Part shown: positions 54,609-62,017 of the stretch, piece after piece
How positions within the stretch are numbered: the first letter of the stretch is position 1
Layout: each line of letters starts with the position of its first letter
DNA from: an uncultured Bacilli bacterium
Lineage (GTDB): Bacteria > Bacillota_I > Bacilli_A > RF39 > UBA660
DNA: 62,017 nt
Assembly (NCBI GenBank): GCA_934148535.1
Contig: CAKPDF010000008.1
Location: 1 to 62,017, forward strand
Reading direction: 5' to 3'
Program-made: the position numbers and the translations under genes
Notes under the pieces: model-generated
Database searches by the model: none
Told to the model about the DNA's origin: nothing
The model's input: only the letters and a program-made list of their open reading frames with translations

Positions 54609-54826
54609 TAAAATCACCTTAATATAATTTTACATTAAATATATATTATATCAATTCATAAACTATAACAATATAATATTTTTAATTCTGTAAAATAATC
54701 AATTATACTCTATTTCTTAAGTTCAAAATAAAAATACACTGAAATCAAGTACTACCAAATATCAATGTTATTTTTTTAGAAGAATACCATCTGCTAAAAA
54801 ACAATCTTCTAAAGTCATGCTACCTT

Positions 54827-55270
54827 TTAATATATATTTTTTTCATAATTTTTTCTAATTGAATCCTGATAATAAAGTTCAAAAACTTCTTCTAATCTTT
54901 CTATAAACTTTTCATTATTATTCCTCTTAATACATCTTCTTTTTACTTCTTCAAAATTACTTAAATCAGGATAAGCAATACTATATTTAATATTATTTTT
55001 ATCAAAATAATCAAAATGTTTAGGTTTAAGTTGAACCAATACTATATCATATTGATCAGTAGCCTTTATTATTGCCTCATAATAATTGCTAGGCCAATTA
55101 GGATTAATTTTTCTTATAGTTCCTTTTCTCTCCTCAACTGGTATATTTATCAAATCAGAGTTATCAAATTTATAAGTACTTGATTCCATATCAATTACAT
55201 TTTTATATTTATTTCCTAAATACGTTTTGCCGCAAGTTACAAACGCAGATACTATTACTCCTTTACTCAT
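54827..55270 (-). CDS. hypothetical nucleotide-binding-like protein, 147 residues
   Basis: The protein starts KGVIVSAFVTCGKTYLGNKY, a loop reminiscent of a Walker A site (x-x-x-x-Gly-Lys-Thr) but with an unusual Ala-Phe-Val-Thr-Cys lead, followed by VIDMESSTYKF. The rest (YDIVLVQLKPKHFDYFDKNN; RRCIKRNNNEKFIERLEEVF) looks like a small kinase lid and helix. Similar small P-loop proteins occur in phages. GGAGAAATT precedes its start, which overlaps the end of the broken phosphatase gene. Confidence 0.5.
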   Translation of the reverse strand: MSKGVIVSAFVTCGKTYLGNKYKNVIDMESSTYKFDNSDLINIPVEERKGTIRKINPNWPSNYYEAIIKATDQYDIVLVQLKPKHFDYFDKNNIKYSIAYPDLSNFEEVKRRCIKRNNNEKFIERLEEVFELYYQDSIRKNYEKNIY

Positions 55271-55278
55271 AATTTCTC

Positions 55279-55809
55279 CTATAACTCATACATCTTAATT
55301 TCACAATTTCTTAATCCATGTTCTAAAAAACTACCATCACTTATTCCCTGAAAATAAGCACTAAAAGCTTTTGATACCCCACTATGTGCTACTATTAATA
55401 CACTATCATAATTTTTAAGCTTTAAATCATCTAAAAATGAAAATACTCTTGCAAAAAAAAATCTTTCATACTTTCTGAAGTTCCATATTGAATTTTAGAA
55501 TTAAAATTCCAATATTCTTCTCTATTTGTATAACTTATTGGCTTCCCATTTAAATTTCCTGGATCCCTTTCCTTTAATCTTTCATCAATTATTATTTTCT
55601 TATTTTTTACATTTATTATTTTAGCTGTATGTTCTGCTCTTATTAAAGGAGAAGAAATAATTATATCATAATCTATATTTTGAATCTTATTATTTAATTC
55701 TTTTGCCTGACAAATACCATTATCATTCAAATCTTCATTCTCATTACTATATATTTTTCTTACATTATGAGAAACTTCTCCATGCCTTACAATCAATATA
55801 TATCATCAT
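55279..55809 (-). pseudogene. broken histidine-phosphatase (phosphoglycerate-mutase family) gene
   Basis: From ATG at 55809 (after AGGTGG) the frame reads MMIYI, where ATTG is duplicated and shifts the frame; the next frame holds VRHGEVSHNVRKIYSN, the RHG catalytic motif, and SSPLIRAEHTAKII. At a run of nine T near 55460 a second shift occurs; the continuation reads ARVFSFLDDLKLKNYDS and VLIVAHSGVSKAF, with the second catalytic His, to a stop at 55279. Both catalytic histidines survive, but in different frames. Confidence 0.8.
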
Positions 55810-55851
55810 AATTTTGCCACCTTATAAAATATTTAAAATAGTACCTAAATC

Positions 55852-55920
55852 ATTTGATTATAATAAAGTCCTTATAAAATAAGGGAATAAATTCAATTGA
55901 TGCGAGTGTCGTAGTAATCT
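55852..55920. repeat. decayed copy of the tmRNA 3' end and terminator (att-like)
   Basis: This segment resembles 58160-58225: same CCATTT(G/A)AT(T/C)ATAATAAA, the hairpin CCTTATAAAATAAGG, GATAAATTCAATTG, then TG(C/G)(G/A)AGT, the last bases of the tmRNA acceptor end. It lies 2.3 kb to the left of the intact tmRNA end in the same orientation, as expected for the far boundary of an element integrated at ssrA. Confidence 0.6.
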
Positions 55921-56011
55921 ATAACTTTCCCACAAAGACGATTGATATTAGAATCAATCTCTAAATTAATTTTAACAAGAAAAAGAAAATAGTAGCAATA
56001 ATTAAATGCCA

Positions 56012-56325
56012 CTATTTTCTTTTTCTTGTTAAAGTTGGTCCACTTTCAGTACGTGACTTTTGTGTTGTTTGTTGTTCTTCTAGTAATTCATTTTTAAATT
56101 TTTCTAATGCTTGTTTTTGATCGCTAATACTTAATTCTTGAATAGGTTTAGCAACTACTTCTTTTTTATCATCCGAACTATGACTTAAATCTAAATTTGT
56201 GTTATTTTGTAGTGCATTTGCAAAGTTTCTTTCGTCACCATATTTTTCCAAGCCTCAATAAATTTTTTTACTTGTTCATCTTCTATTAATCTAGAAGCAT
56301 CACCATTAACTTTTAAACTAAACAT
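56012..56325 (-). pseudogene. frameshifted small unknown gene in the tmRNA island
   Basis: From ATG at 56325 the frame reads FSLKVNGDASRLIEDEQVKK and FIEA; one base is lost at GAGGC-TTGG near 56252; the second frame continues EKYGDERNFANALQNN and ends in a charged, Gln-rich tail with TRKRK. Full length would be about 104 residues. I cannot name the family; the composition resembles small DNA-associated proteins of mobile elements. Confidence 0.5.
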
Positions 56326-56432
56326 TTTAAACAATATTTTATAAAAAAAGCTAAATCAATTAAAAAAAGTTTTGTTTTATGATATAATTATTATGTAATT
56401 TATGAACCGTCTGCAAGTGAGGATGTGATTTT

Positions 56433-57122
56433 ATGGACGAAAATAAAATTTTAGAAATGAGATTAGAGGATGAACCATTTTTAAATTCAAAACCAAATTT
56501 TGGGCAAAATTTAATTAGCTTACATAATAGAGGAATCTATACTTTAAATGATTTTATTACTATGGATTTAAAGACAATACCCAATAGATCAAGAAGAAAT
56601 TTATTCTTTAGAATGATTGATATTCTGAAATATAAATATTTAGGAGAGGATTTAGTATGTGATGTTTTACTTCAAAAAATTTATCCTGCAACCTATGAAG
56701 AATATTTAAAATTAAAAGAAAAATATCATTATTCATATGTTTCAGTAGAACAGTTATTACCTATTTTACTTATTGGTGACTTCAAAAAAGATTGTTCAGA
56801 TTTAGGAATACCTTTTAGAGAAATAAAATATAAAAGATTATTTCGGCCAAGTTCGAAACAGACAACATTATCAATGAAAGATTATTTAGAAAGTGAAGAT
56901 ATAAGAAATAGTAGTGCAAAATATTTAGTAGATTTTTATTTAGAGTATCTTAAAATTAAAGATGATAAAAAAGATGATGCAATAACATCATCCAAATTAG
57001 AAGCATTAAAAAAACAATTATCAAGTTTAACTAATCAAAGAGATGATTTGAATAAGCAAATTGAAGATATCAGAGTCCAAATTCAATTAATAAGTGAGGG
57101 TAAAAATAATGCAAGAAAATAA
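56433..57122 (+). CDS. hypothetical protein with C-terminal coiled coil
   Basis: The 229-residue protein is unknown to me. Its N-terminal part (residues 20-60, NLISLHNRGIYTLNDFITMD and the following helix) resembles a helix-hairpin-helix-type fold; the C-terminal 45 residues (LEALKKQLSSLTNQRDDLNKQ and on) form a clear coiled coil. GAGGATGTG precedes the ATG, the same unusual leader as the gene at 57461. It is one of three plus-strand genes in an otherwise minus-strand region, which marks it as island cargo. Its end overlaps the start of a 43-residue coiled-coil frame. Confidence 0.6.
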   Translation: MDENKILEMRLEDEPFLNSKPNFGQNLISLHNRGIYTLNDFITMDLKTIPNRSRRNLFFRMIDILKYKYLGEDLVCDVLLQKIYPATYEEYLKLKEKYHYSYVSVEQLLPILLIGDFKKDCSDLGIPFREIKYKRLFRPSSKQTTLSMKDYLESEDIRNSSAKYLVDFYLEYLKIKDDKKDDAITSSKLEALKKQLSSLTNQRDDLNKQIEDIRVQIQLISEGKNNARK

Positions 57123-57240
57123 TAGTATAGAAGATATAAAAAAATATATAGAAAATTTAAAAAATGAAATACTTGAGAAACAATCTGAATTAAATGAATT
57201 AATTAGTATTTTAAATAACGAAAATGATTTTAATGAATAA
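57109..57240 (+). CDS. small coiled-coil protein, 43 residues
   Basis: ATG at 57109 follows GTGAGGG and overlaps the end of the preceding gene by 14 bases. The product (MQENNSIEDIKKYIENLKNE ... ELNELISILNNENDFNE) is one amphipathic helix, similar in pattern to the coiled-coil tail of its neighbour. It may pair with that tail, which is inference. A hairpin and T-run follow near 57285-57340. Confidence 0.5.
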   Translation: MQENNSIEDIKKYIENLKNEILEKQSELNELISILNNENDFNE

Positions 57241-57460
57241 TCGTTTTTATAACACGCATATTGGTTGTCAATATACAAGTGCGTTTCTAAATTAAAAAAA
57301 TAAAAATGCTTTCAATTTAAGAGAGCATTTTTTATTTTATCTTGAAAAGTTCAAGTATCAATCAAATATGGTACAAGTAAAGTAGATAACTCTGACTTCT
57401 TTATATTGATATTTTTAATAAAAAGTGTTATAGTATAAAGTGATTTTGGATGTGGTTTTT

Positions 57461-58012
57461 ATGAAATTAAAAAGAGATCAAATTAATAAAAAAATATCAA
57501 TAATGGACGATTCTGATTCAGTAGATTTAGAATTATATTTTGTTCCTAGTTTTTTTCTATTTGTTTTTCCTACTAATAAATTGATTGTTATTAGCCAAGA
57601 TGATGACGAAATTTTTTATCATAATTTAGAATGGTTAATGAATAATTCTTATGAATTTCCGCATAAATATAGTAAAAAATCAGAAGATGAACTTATTTGG
57701 CTTTCGGAACAATGTTATAATATTGATGATAAAGATGAATGTGATATGGTCTCTCGACTTATAATTAAAAGAATAAATGGAGAATTTTATATCTCCTATA
57801 GTAATCCTTTTTTTGAAAAATATGCTATTGATAGAGAAGGAATTGTTTCTTTCTCTCCAGCAGGTAATGGCTTTTTGAGTAAAAACATTGAAACGGGACT
57901 TACATTACAGGATGATATGATAAAGATATTTTATAATACATTATATGAAAAGAAAATAGATTATAGCAAATCATTAAAAAAAGTAAGAAATAATAAAAGA
58001 GTTAAACAATAA
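57461..58012 (+). CDS. hypothetical protein of the tmRNA island, 183 residues
   Basis: I do not recognise this protein. It has no signal peptide; a hydrophobic stretch near residue 33 (LELYFVPSFFLFVFPTNKLI) looks like a buried strand pair. Acidic clusters (SQDDDEIFYHN; NIDDKDECDM) and a basic C-terminus (SLKKVRNNKRVKQ) follow. The start at 57461 is preceded by GGATGTGG; TTGATA and TATAGT with 17-base spacing lie upstream as a promoter. The gene is on the plus strand between the two tmRNA-end copies. Confidence 0.55.
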   Translation: MKLKRDQINKKISIMDDSDSVDLELYFVPSFFLFVFPTNKLIVISQDDDEIFYHNLEWLMNNSYEFPHKYSKKSEDELIWLSEQCYNIDDKDECDMVSRLIIKRINGEFYISYSNPFFEKYAIDREGIVSFSPAGNGFLSKNIETGLTLQDDMIKIFYNTLYEKKIDYSKSLKKVRNNKRVKQ

Positions 58013-58098
58013 TATTTTATAATTAAAGTATTATTGCTTTTTTATATGTGAAAATATATTAACCAAAAAAGAAAAAACAATCTTTTTTCAGATTGTAA

Positions 58099-58143
58099 GG
58101 TTCTATAATAAATAGTGTTACCAACACTACTTGACAAAGAACC
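58099..58143. mobile_element. 45-base nested palindrome resembling paired ISL3-type ends
   Basis: GGTTCT and AGAACC form the outer arms and AGTGTT / AACACT the inner arms around ACC. On one side the sequence reads AACACTACTTGACAAAGAACC (reverse: GGTTCTTTGTCAAG...), which recalls ISL3-family terminal repeats. The unit could be two IS ends joined after loss of the transposase gene, or a miniature element. No transposase is present. Confidence 0.35.
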
Positions 58144-58179
58144 TAAAATAGTCGGTAAAACCATTTAATCATAATAAAA

Positions 58180-58196
58180 CCCTTATAAAATAAGGG
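58180..58196 (-). terminator. intrinsic terminator of the tmRNA gene
   Basis: A perfect 7-bp stem (CCCTTAT / ATAAGGG, loop TTT) followed by four T and more A/T sequence on the minus strand, 13 bases beyond the tmRNA 3' end. A near-copy lies at 55870-55884. Confidence 0.8.
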
Positions 58197-58208
58197 GATA
58201 AATTCAAT

Positions 58209-58565
58209 TGGTGGAGTCGAGGGGAATCGAACCCCTGTCCAAAAATAAAATCCTTAGAGCCTCTACAAGTTTAGATTAGTTAATTATTTTCACAATATAT
58301 TTCATTAACTAACAAATAAAATACTTGCTATCCTGATATATTCATTATATTACCTAGGAAAATAATATAATATAGTCTACTTTATAAGTCCTAGCAATTT
58401 CTCGTAGACAAAGAAATAGTAGAACCTGAGTTACCTTAGTCTAAGACTAAGCGTAAGCAACAGCGTTGTTATAGTTGTTTCCAGCTATATTTAATTTATC
58501 TGTAACGTAAGATATACGACTTGCAGCCCTATCTCAATTAATCCTGTCGAAGCCAAGACGACCCC
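58209..58565 (-). ncRNA. ssrA: transfer-messenger RNA (tmRNA)
   Basis: The 357-nt gene has the 5' end GGGGTCGTCTTGGCTTCGAC, the tag-reading region, pseudoknot-like segments and the 3' tRNA-like domain with GGTTCGATTCC and an encoded CCA (CGACTCCACCA). The tag frame at 58447-58485 begins with the resume codon GCT and encodes AGNNYNNAVAYA before TAG, with the usual small hydrophobic end recognised by ClpXP. tmRNA rescues stalled ribosomes. The 3' end is an integration hot spot in many bacteria, and a decayed second copy of the end lies at 55.9 kb. Confidence 0.95.
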
Positions 58566-58643
58566 AATACAAGATAATTATACTAATATTCTCTATATTA
58601 GTCAAGAAATTTTCTAACAAAATTAAAGAAGATAGGGAGTAAT

Positions 58644-59930
58644 CTATCTTCTTTCAAATATAGTAAATTTAACACCGTTTTTAACATTTTCTATAGAAAT
58701 ATCATAGTCTAAGAAATGTAGAGTTTTCTTAACTATAGATAATCCTAATCCAAATACACCCTTTACCCCCTTTTCATATGGAGTAAATATATTATTTAAT
58801 ACATTTTCATCGATGTTTTCACCATCATTATATAAAACAATTTTTTTATTTTTAATAGTTATCTTAACTTTTTTCTTAGCGTACCTCATAAAATTATTTA
58901 ATATATTATCTATAATTGCTTCCCACATATCAGCACTACCTCTATAGATAGTATCTTTTTTATCTATATCAAGAACAAATTCTACATCAGGACGAGATAC
59001 TTTAAATTTATCAACTGCTGCATACACTATCTTGCTAACATCATACTGTTCGTTTAAATTATCGCGTCTTTCTGATAAATAATTTAATTTATTTAAATAT
59101 AATAAGGAGTGAACTTTAATTTCTAATTTATTTAATTGTTCTGACATAACTTCCATAGTCTTACTTTCAGACTCAACACCATCCCGGTAAGCTTCCATAT
59201 AAGATTTCATAACAGTAATAGGAGTTTTAAAGTCATGAGAAATATTTTGATACATTTGATTTTTATATTCTTCTTTTTCTTTTAAATAAGTACGCATATT
59301 TTGTACCGCTGTATCCAAAGTACAAAGTTCATCATCGTAATTATAACTAGTTTTTACAACATAATTATCATTATTTATATTATCAATATTATCTTTTATC
59401 TTTTTTATTCTATTAACTAAGTTATTAGCCCATAAAATTAATATTAAAGATACTAAGGCAAATGTAAATCCCACTATAACAAAGATACTTTTTAAAATAT
59501 CATGTCTCATAGTATTAATGTAATCATCATTAGTAAGTGCTATAACATTTTGTTCTAATATATTAGCAGTTACATAATAATAAGTATTATGTTGATATTT
59601 AAACTTTCCATATCCAGTATTATAATCAATACTATTTAGAAATTTATTTATAGTTTTATCATTCATAATTGATTTTAGATTATCAGACACTTTTATTTCA
59701 TTATAATCTTTATTAACATAAATATATGCAACTTCTGTATCTATAAAACCACTATTAATATCATCAGCAGTTTCTACAAAAGATAATGGCTGTTTTAAAT
59801 AATTATATACATTTGTCTCATAAATAGGAATTAGATTCTTAGGTAAAATAACACCTAAAGAAAATATAATAATAGTAACAATTAAAATACATATAAGTAA
59901 TAATTGTTCAGTTAATTTAGGTTTAACCAT
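58644..59930 (-). CDS. two-component sensor histidine kinase
   Basis: The 428-residue protein has membrane segments at about residues 8-28 and 165-187 with an extracellular loop of about 135 residues between them, a HAMP-like linker, the H-box QNISHDFKTPITVMKSYME near residue 230, and the ATPase motifs NILNNFMRYAKKKV, YNDGENIDENV and GVFGLGLSIVKKTL. The signal sensed is not known. The gene begins one base after the end of the response-regulator gene upstream and is probably co-transcribed. Confidence 0.92.
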   Translation of the reverse strand: MVKPKLTEQLLLICILIVTIIIFSLGVILPKNLIPIYETNVYNYLKQPLSFVETADDINSGFIDTEVAYIYVNKDYNEIKVSDNLKSIMNDKTINKFLNSIDYNTGYGKFKYQHNTYYYVTANILEQNVIALTNDDYINTMRHDILKSIFVIVGFTFALVSLILILWANNLVNRIKKIKDNIDNINNDNYVVKTSYNYDDELCTLDTAVQNMRTYLKEKEEYKNQMYQNISHDFKTPITVMKSYMEAYRDGVESESKTMEVMSEQLNKLEIKVHSLLYLNKLNYLSERRDNLNEQYDVSKIVYAAVDKFKVSRPDVEFVLDIDKKDTIYRGSADMWEAIIDNILNNFMRYAKKKVKITIKNKKIVLYNDGENIDENVLNNIFTPYEKGVKGVFGLGLSIVKKTLHFLDYDISIENVKNGVKFTIFERR

Positions 59931-59931
59931 A

Positions 59932-60591
59932 TTATGTTAATCTATACCCATAGCCATATATTGTACTAATTTTAAGTTTTGGCATTTTCTTTCTTAGTCT
60001 TCTTATTAAGTCATCAACTACCCTATCAGTACCAAAATAATCAGACCCCCATATAATATTTAAAATATCATCTCTAGAAAAAGATTTATTTTTATTAGTA
60101 ATAAACATATATAAGAGATCAAATTCCAAAGTAGTTAGATTTAATTCTTCATCATTATAATAAACACATCTTCTTTCTGTATCTATTACATAATCAGCAT
60201 AACTTAATTTTTTAGTATCACTAGAATATACCCTCTTTATAATATTATTTACACGAAGTACTAATTCCTTAGGTGAATATGGTTTAGTAATATAATCATC
60301 GCTACCAAGTTCTAGACCTATTATCTTATCTAGATCCTTGTCTCTAGCAGAAGTAAATATAACTGGCATCTCAGTACTTTTTTCTCGAATCTTTTTAATT
60401 ATATCATACCCACTTACATCATCTCCTAGCATTATGTCTAAAATCCATAAATGAGCATTAATATCAGTATGAAGGATAGCCTCTTTACCAGAAAAGTATG
60501 AAATAACCTCATATCCTGCTTTCTCTAAGTAAGTTTTAATTAAATGATTTAAATCTTTCTCATCTTCCACTAGTACTACTATATATTTCAT
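59932..60591 (-). CDS. OmpR/PhoB-type response regulator
   Basis: The 219-residue protein has a receiver domain (VVLVEDEKDLNHLI with the acidic pair, the phospho-accepting Asp in LWILDIML, the Thr/Ser in IFTSARD, the Lys in ITKPYSPKELVLRVN) and a winged-helix DNA-binding domain with LTTLEFDLLYMF, FSRDDILNIIWG and VVDDLIRRLRKKM and the C-terminal GYGYRL wing. It works with the kinase encoded just downstream. Divergent from the ComEC-like gene; the intervening 218 bases hold both promoters. Confidence 0.94.
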   Translation of the reverse strand: MKYIVVLVEDEKDLNHLIKTYLEKAGYEVISYFSGKEAILHTDINAHLWILDIMLGDDVSGYDIIKKIREKSTEMPVIFTSARDKDLDKIIGLELGSDDYITKPYSPKELVLRVNNIIKRVYSSDTKKLSYADYVIDTERRCVYYNDEELNLTTLEFDLLYMFITNKNKSFSRDDILNIIWGSDYFGTDRVVDDLIRRLRKKMPKLKISTIYGYGYRLT

Positions 60592-60744
60592 ATAACCACC
60601 ACCTATTAAAGTATATCACATATTTAGTATTTTTTAAAGTACTTCACCTTGCTTATAACCATATATCACCTCGTTTCATGATATAAGTATACTTATAAAT
60701 ATTAGAAAAATTATAGATAAATTATGGGAAATTTTGTTATTTAT

Positions 60745-60773
60745 TTTAAAAGTTAATATAAATATGGTATAAT
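60745..60773 (+). promoter_or_regulatory. promoter of the ComEC-like hydrolase gene
   Basis: An extended -10 (TGGTATAAT, 60765-60773) with a weak TTTAAA 17 bases upstream, about 37 bases before the start codon. AAGGAG just precedes the ATG. Confidence 0.5.
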
Positions 60774-60809
60774 CAGTATTGATAATATGTATTGTAAGGA
60801 GAATAAAAA

Positions 60810-61733
60810 ATGAAAAAAAAGAAAAATACTAAGAATACTTTACCTATGCTAATAGTAATACTTATAGGACTAATATATGGTATGCTTAATGATTTTATAG
60901 GACAAACTGAATCCAAAGAAACAGAAGTTAATGTTAATACTACACCGAAAATATTAGAAAATATTTCAGCTAACTTAGAAGTATATTACCTAGATGTAGG
61001 ACAAGCTGATTCAATTTTAATTAAATGTAATAGCGAATATATGCTAATAGATGCTGGAAATAACAATGATGGTCCATTATTAGTAAAATATTTCAAATCA
61101 CTAAATATAAATAATTTTAAATACGTAGTAGCAACCCATCCCCATGAAGATCATATTGGAGGATTAGATGACATTATCAAAAATTTTGATATAGATACCC
61201 TTTATATGGCAAACGCTATAACTACTACTAAAACGTTTGAAAATGTACTAGATGCCCTAGAAGAAAAAAATATGACCTATAAAGTACCTAAATTAGATAC
61301 TACTCTTTCTCTAGGAGATGCTTACATAAAAGTAATATATACAGACGATAACGCTAAAGATTTAAACGATTCATCCATAGTATTAAAATTAACATATAAA
61401 AATAATACCTTCCTATTTACCGGAGATTTATCTAGTAAGGAAGATGATAATATTTTAAATAAAGATATAAGTGCTCAAGTACTTAAAGTTTCACATCATG
61501 GTAGTAAATATAGTACTACATCTAAATTTTTAGATAAAGTAGATCCTAAATATGCTATAATATCAGTGGGTAAAAATAATATTTATAATCACCCAGCCGA
61601 CAGCACTATTTCTAAATTAAAAGAAAGAAATATTAAAATATATAGAACTGATGAATTAGGAACAATCTTAATAAAAAGTGATGGTAATAATATAAATATA
61701 AGTAACTTTAATACAGATACGGATGGTGATTAA
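60810..61733 (+). CDS. exported MBL-fold hydrolase, ComEC C-domain-like
   Basis: The 307-residue protein has an N-terminal membrane anchor (residues 12-29), then the metallo-beta-lactamase fold: YYLDVGQADSILIKCN, the metal motif ATHPHEDHIGGLDD (HxHxDH near residue 110), DSSIVLKLTYKNNTFLFTGD, VSHHGSKYSTTSKFLDKV with the later His, and YNHPADSTISKLKER. This is the DNA-degrading/hydrolase half of ComEC-like proteins without the channel. It may process nucleic acid or phosphodiesters outside the cell. Followed directly by a DUF3006 gene, its usual partner. GTAAGGAG precedes the ATG. Confidence 0.85.
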   Translation: MKKKKNTKNTLPMLIVILIGLIYGMLNDFIGQTESKETEVNVNTTPKILENISANLEVYYLDVGQADSILIKCNSEYMLIDAGNNNDGPLLVKYFKSLNINNFKYVVATHPHEDHIGGLDDIIKNFDIDTLYMANAITTTKTFENVLDALEEKNMTYKVPKLDTTLSLGDAYIKVIYTDDNAKDLNDSSIVLKLTYKNNTFLFTGDLSSKEDDNILNKDISAQVLKVSHHGSKYSTTSKFLDKVDPKYAIISVGKNNIYNHPADSTISKLKERNIKIYRTDELGTILIKSDGNNINISNFNTDTDGD

Positions 61734-61734
61734 T

Positions 61735-61950
61735 ATGTTATATACAGTAGATGAAATAATAGATGATATTGTAGTATTAGAAAATAGAGATAATTTAGAA
61801 ATGATTAAAGTAAATAAAAATATATTACCTAAAGATATTCATGAAGGCTCTATAATAGAATATAAAGATAATATTTATATAAATAGATATGATATAGAAA
61901 ATAATAAAAGAAAAGAATTAATAGAAAGATTTAAAAACTTGAGTATGTAA
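61735..61950 (+). CDS. DUF3006 family protein
   Basis: The 71-residue protein (YTVDEIIDDIVVLENRDN ... VNKNILPKDIHEGSIIEYKD ... KRKELIERFKNL) matches the short beta-barrel-like DUF3006 family, whose genes commonly follow ComEC-like hydrolases. The start at 61735 is one base after the TAA of the hydrolase gene, whose end supplies the ribosome-binding site GGTGAT. Function unknown. Confidence 0.8.
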   Translation: MLYTVDEIIDDIVVLENRDNLEMIKVNKNILPKDIHEGSIIEYKDNIYINRYDIENNKRKELIERFKNLSM

Positions 61951-61969
61951 ATAATTTTGTGTAAAGATG

Positions 61970-62017
61970 AATCCTTTCTGTGGTAATATAGAAATATATA
62001 ACCAAGGAAGGATTTTT
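61970..62017 (+). terminator. terminator-like hairpin after the DUF3006 gene
   Basis: AATCCTTTC and GGAAGGATT (9 bp, one mismatch) enclose an inner GGT/ACC, and five T residues follow up to the window end. It probably ends the hydrolase-DUF3006 transcript. Confidence 0.65.

Overview
The window is about 62 kb of very AT-rich DNA. Its codon use, T-box leader, tmRNA and sporulation genes point to a spore-forming, low-GC Firmicute (Bacilli-like, probably an uncultured host-associated lineage). The standard code fits: TGA ends spoVAD and trmR in ATGA overlaps with the next gene. Almost all genes from 0.1 to 56.3 kb lie on the minus strand. No tRNA, rRNA or CRISPR array was seen.

Layout. 0.1-9.4 kb: a hybrid sensor kinase, an AMP-forming acyl ligase, a secreted GH25 lysozyme with ricin-like repeats, small metabolic genes and a metal exporter. 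9.5-12.5 kb: a sporulation block, spoIIAA-sigma factor-spoVAC-spoVAD-spoVAE, with Spo0A boxes upstream of spoIIAA but no spoIIAB. 12.7-32.6 kb: mostly housekeeping. It holds gatCAB-aspS under an Asn-type T-box, greA-tig, the wobble-uridine genes trmR-trhP1-trhP2, rel, secDF, comN, ligA and the spore-coat gene cotE. 32.7-38.4 kb: an accessory surface-protein region. Two exported paralogues share an almost identical leader with a nine-base G tract, a palindrome and a terminator-like hairpin. The first ends in a GC-rich, adenine-poor stretch that looks like the variable region of a diversity-generating retroelement (DGR). 38.4-47 kb: a ParB-like protein, a second GH25 lysozyme, glmM, a hexapeptide acyltransferase, a broken cell-wall hydrolase, a radical-SAM enzyme and yqfC-yqfD. 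47-56.3 kb: a decaying accessory zone with a 0.8 kb direct repeat flanking a DUF1016 nuclease, acetyltransferases and several frameshifted genes. 55.9-58.6 kb: a small island at the 3' end of the tmRNA gene, with opposite-strand genes of unknown function. 58.6-62 kb: a two-component system, then a ComEC-like hydrolase with its DUF3006 partner on the plus strand.

The most interesting points are the DGR-like variable region with no reverse transcriptase or template in the window, the paired G-tract leaders, and a spoIIA operon that lacks its kinase/anti-sigma gene and whose SpoIIAA lacks the phosphorylated serine. The tmRNA-end duplication and the concentration of single-base lesions between 42.8 and 56.3 kb are also notable. 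All family calls come from reading the translations; no database search was run.
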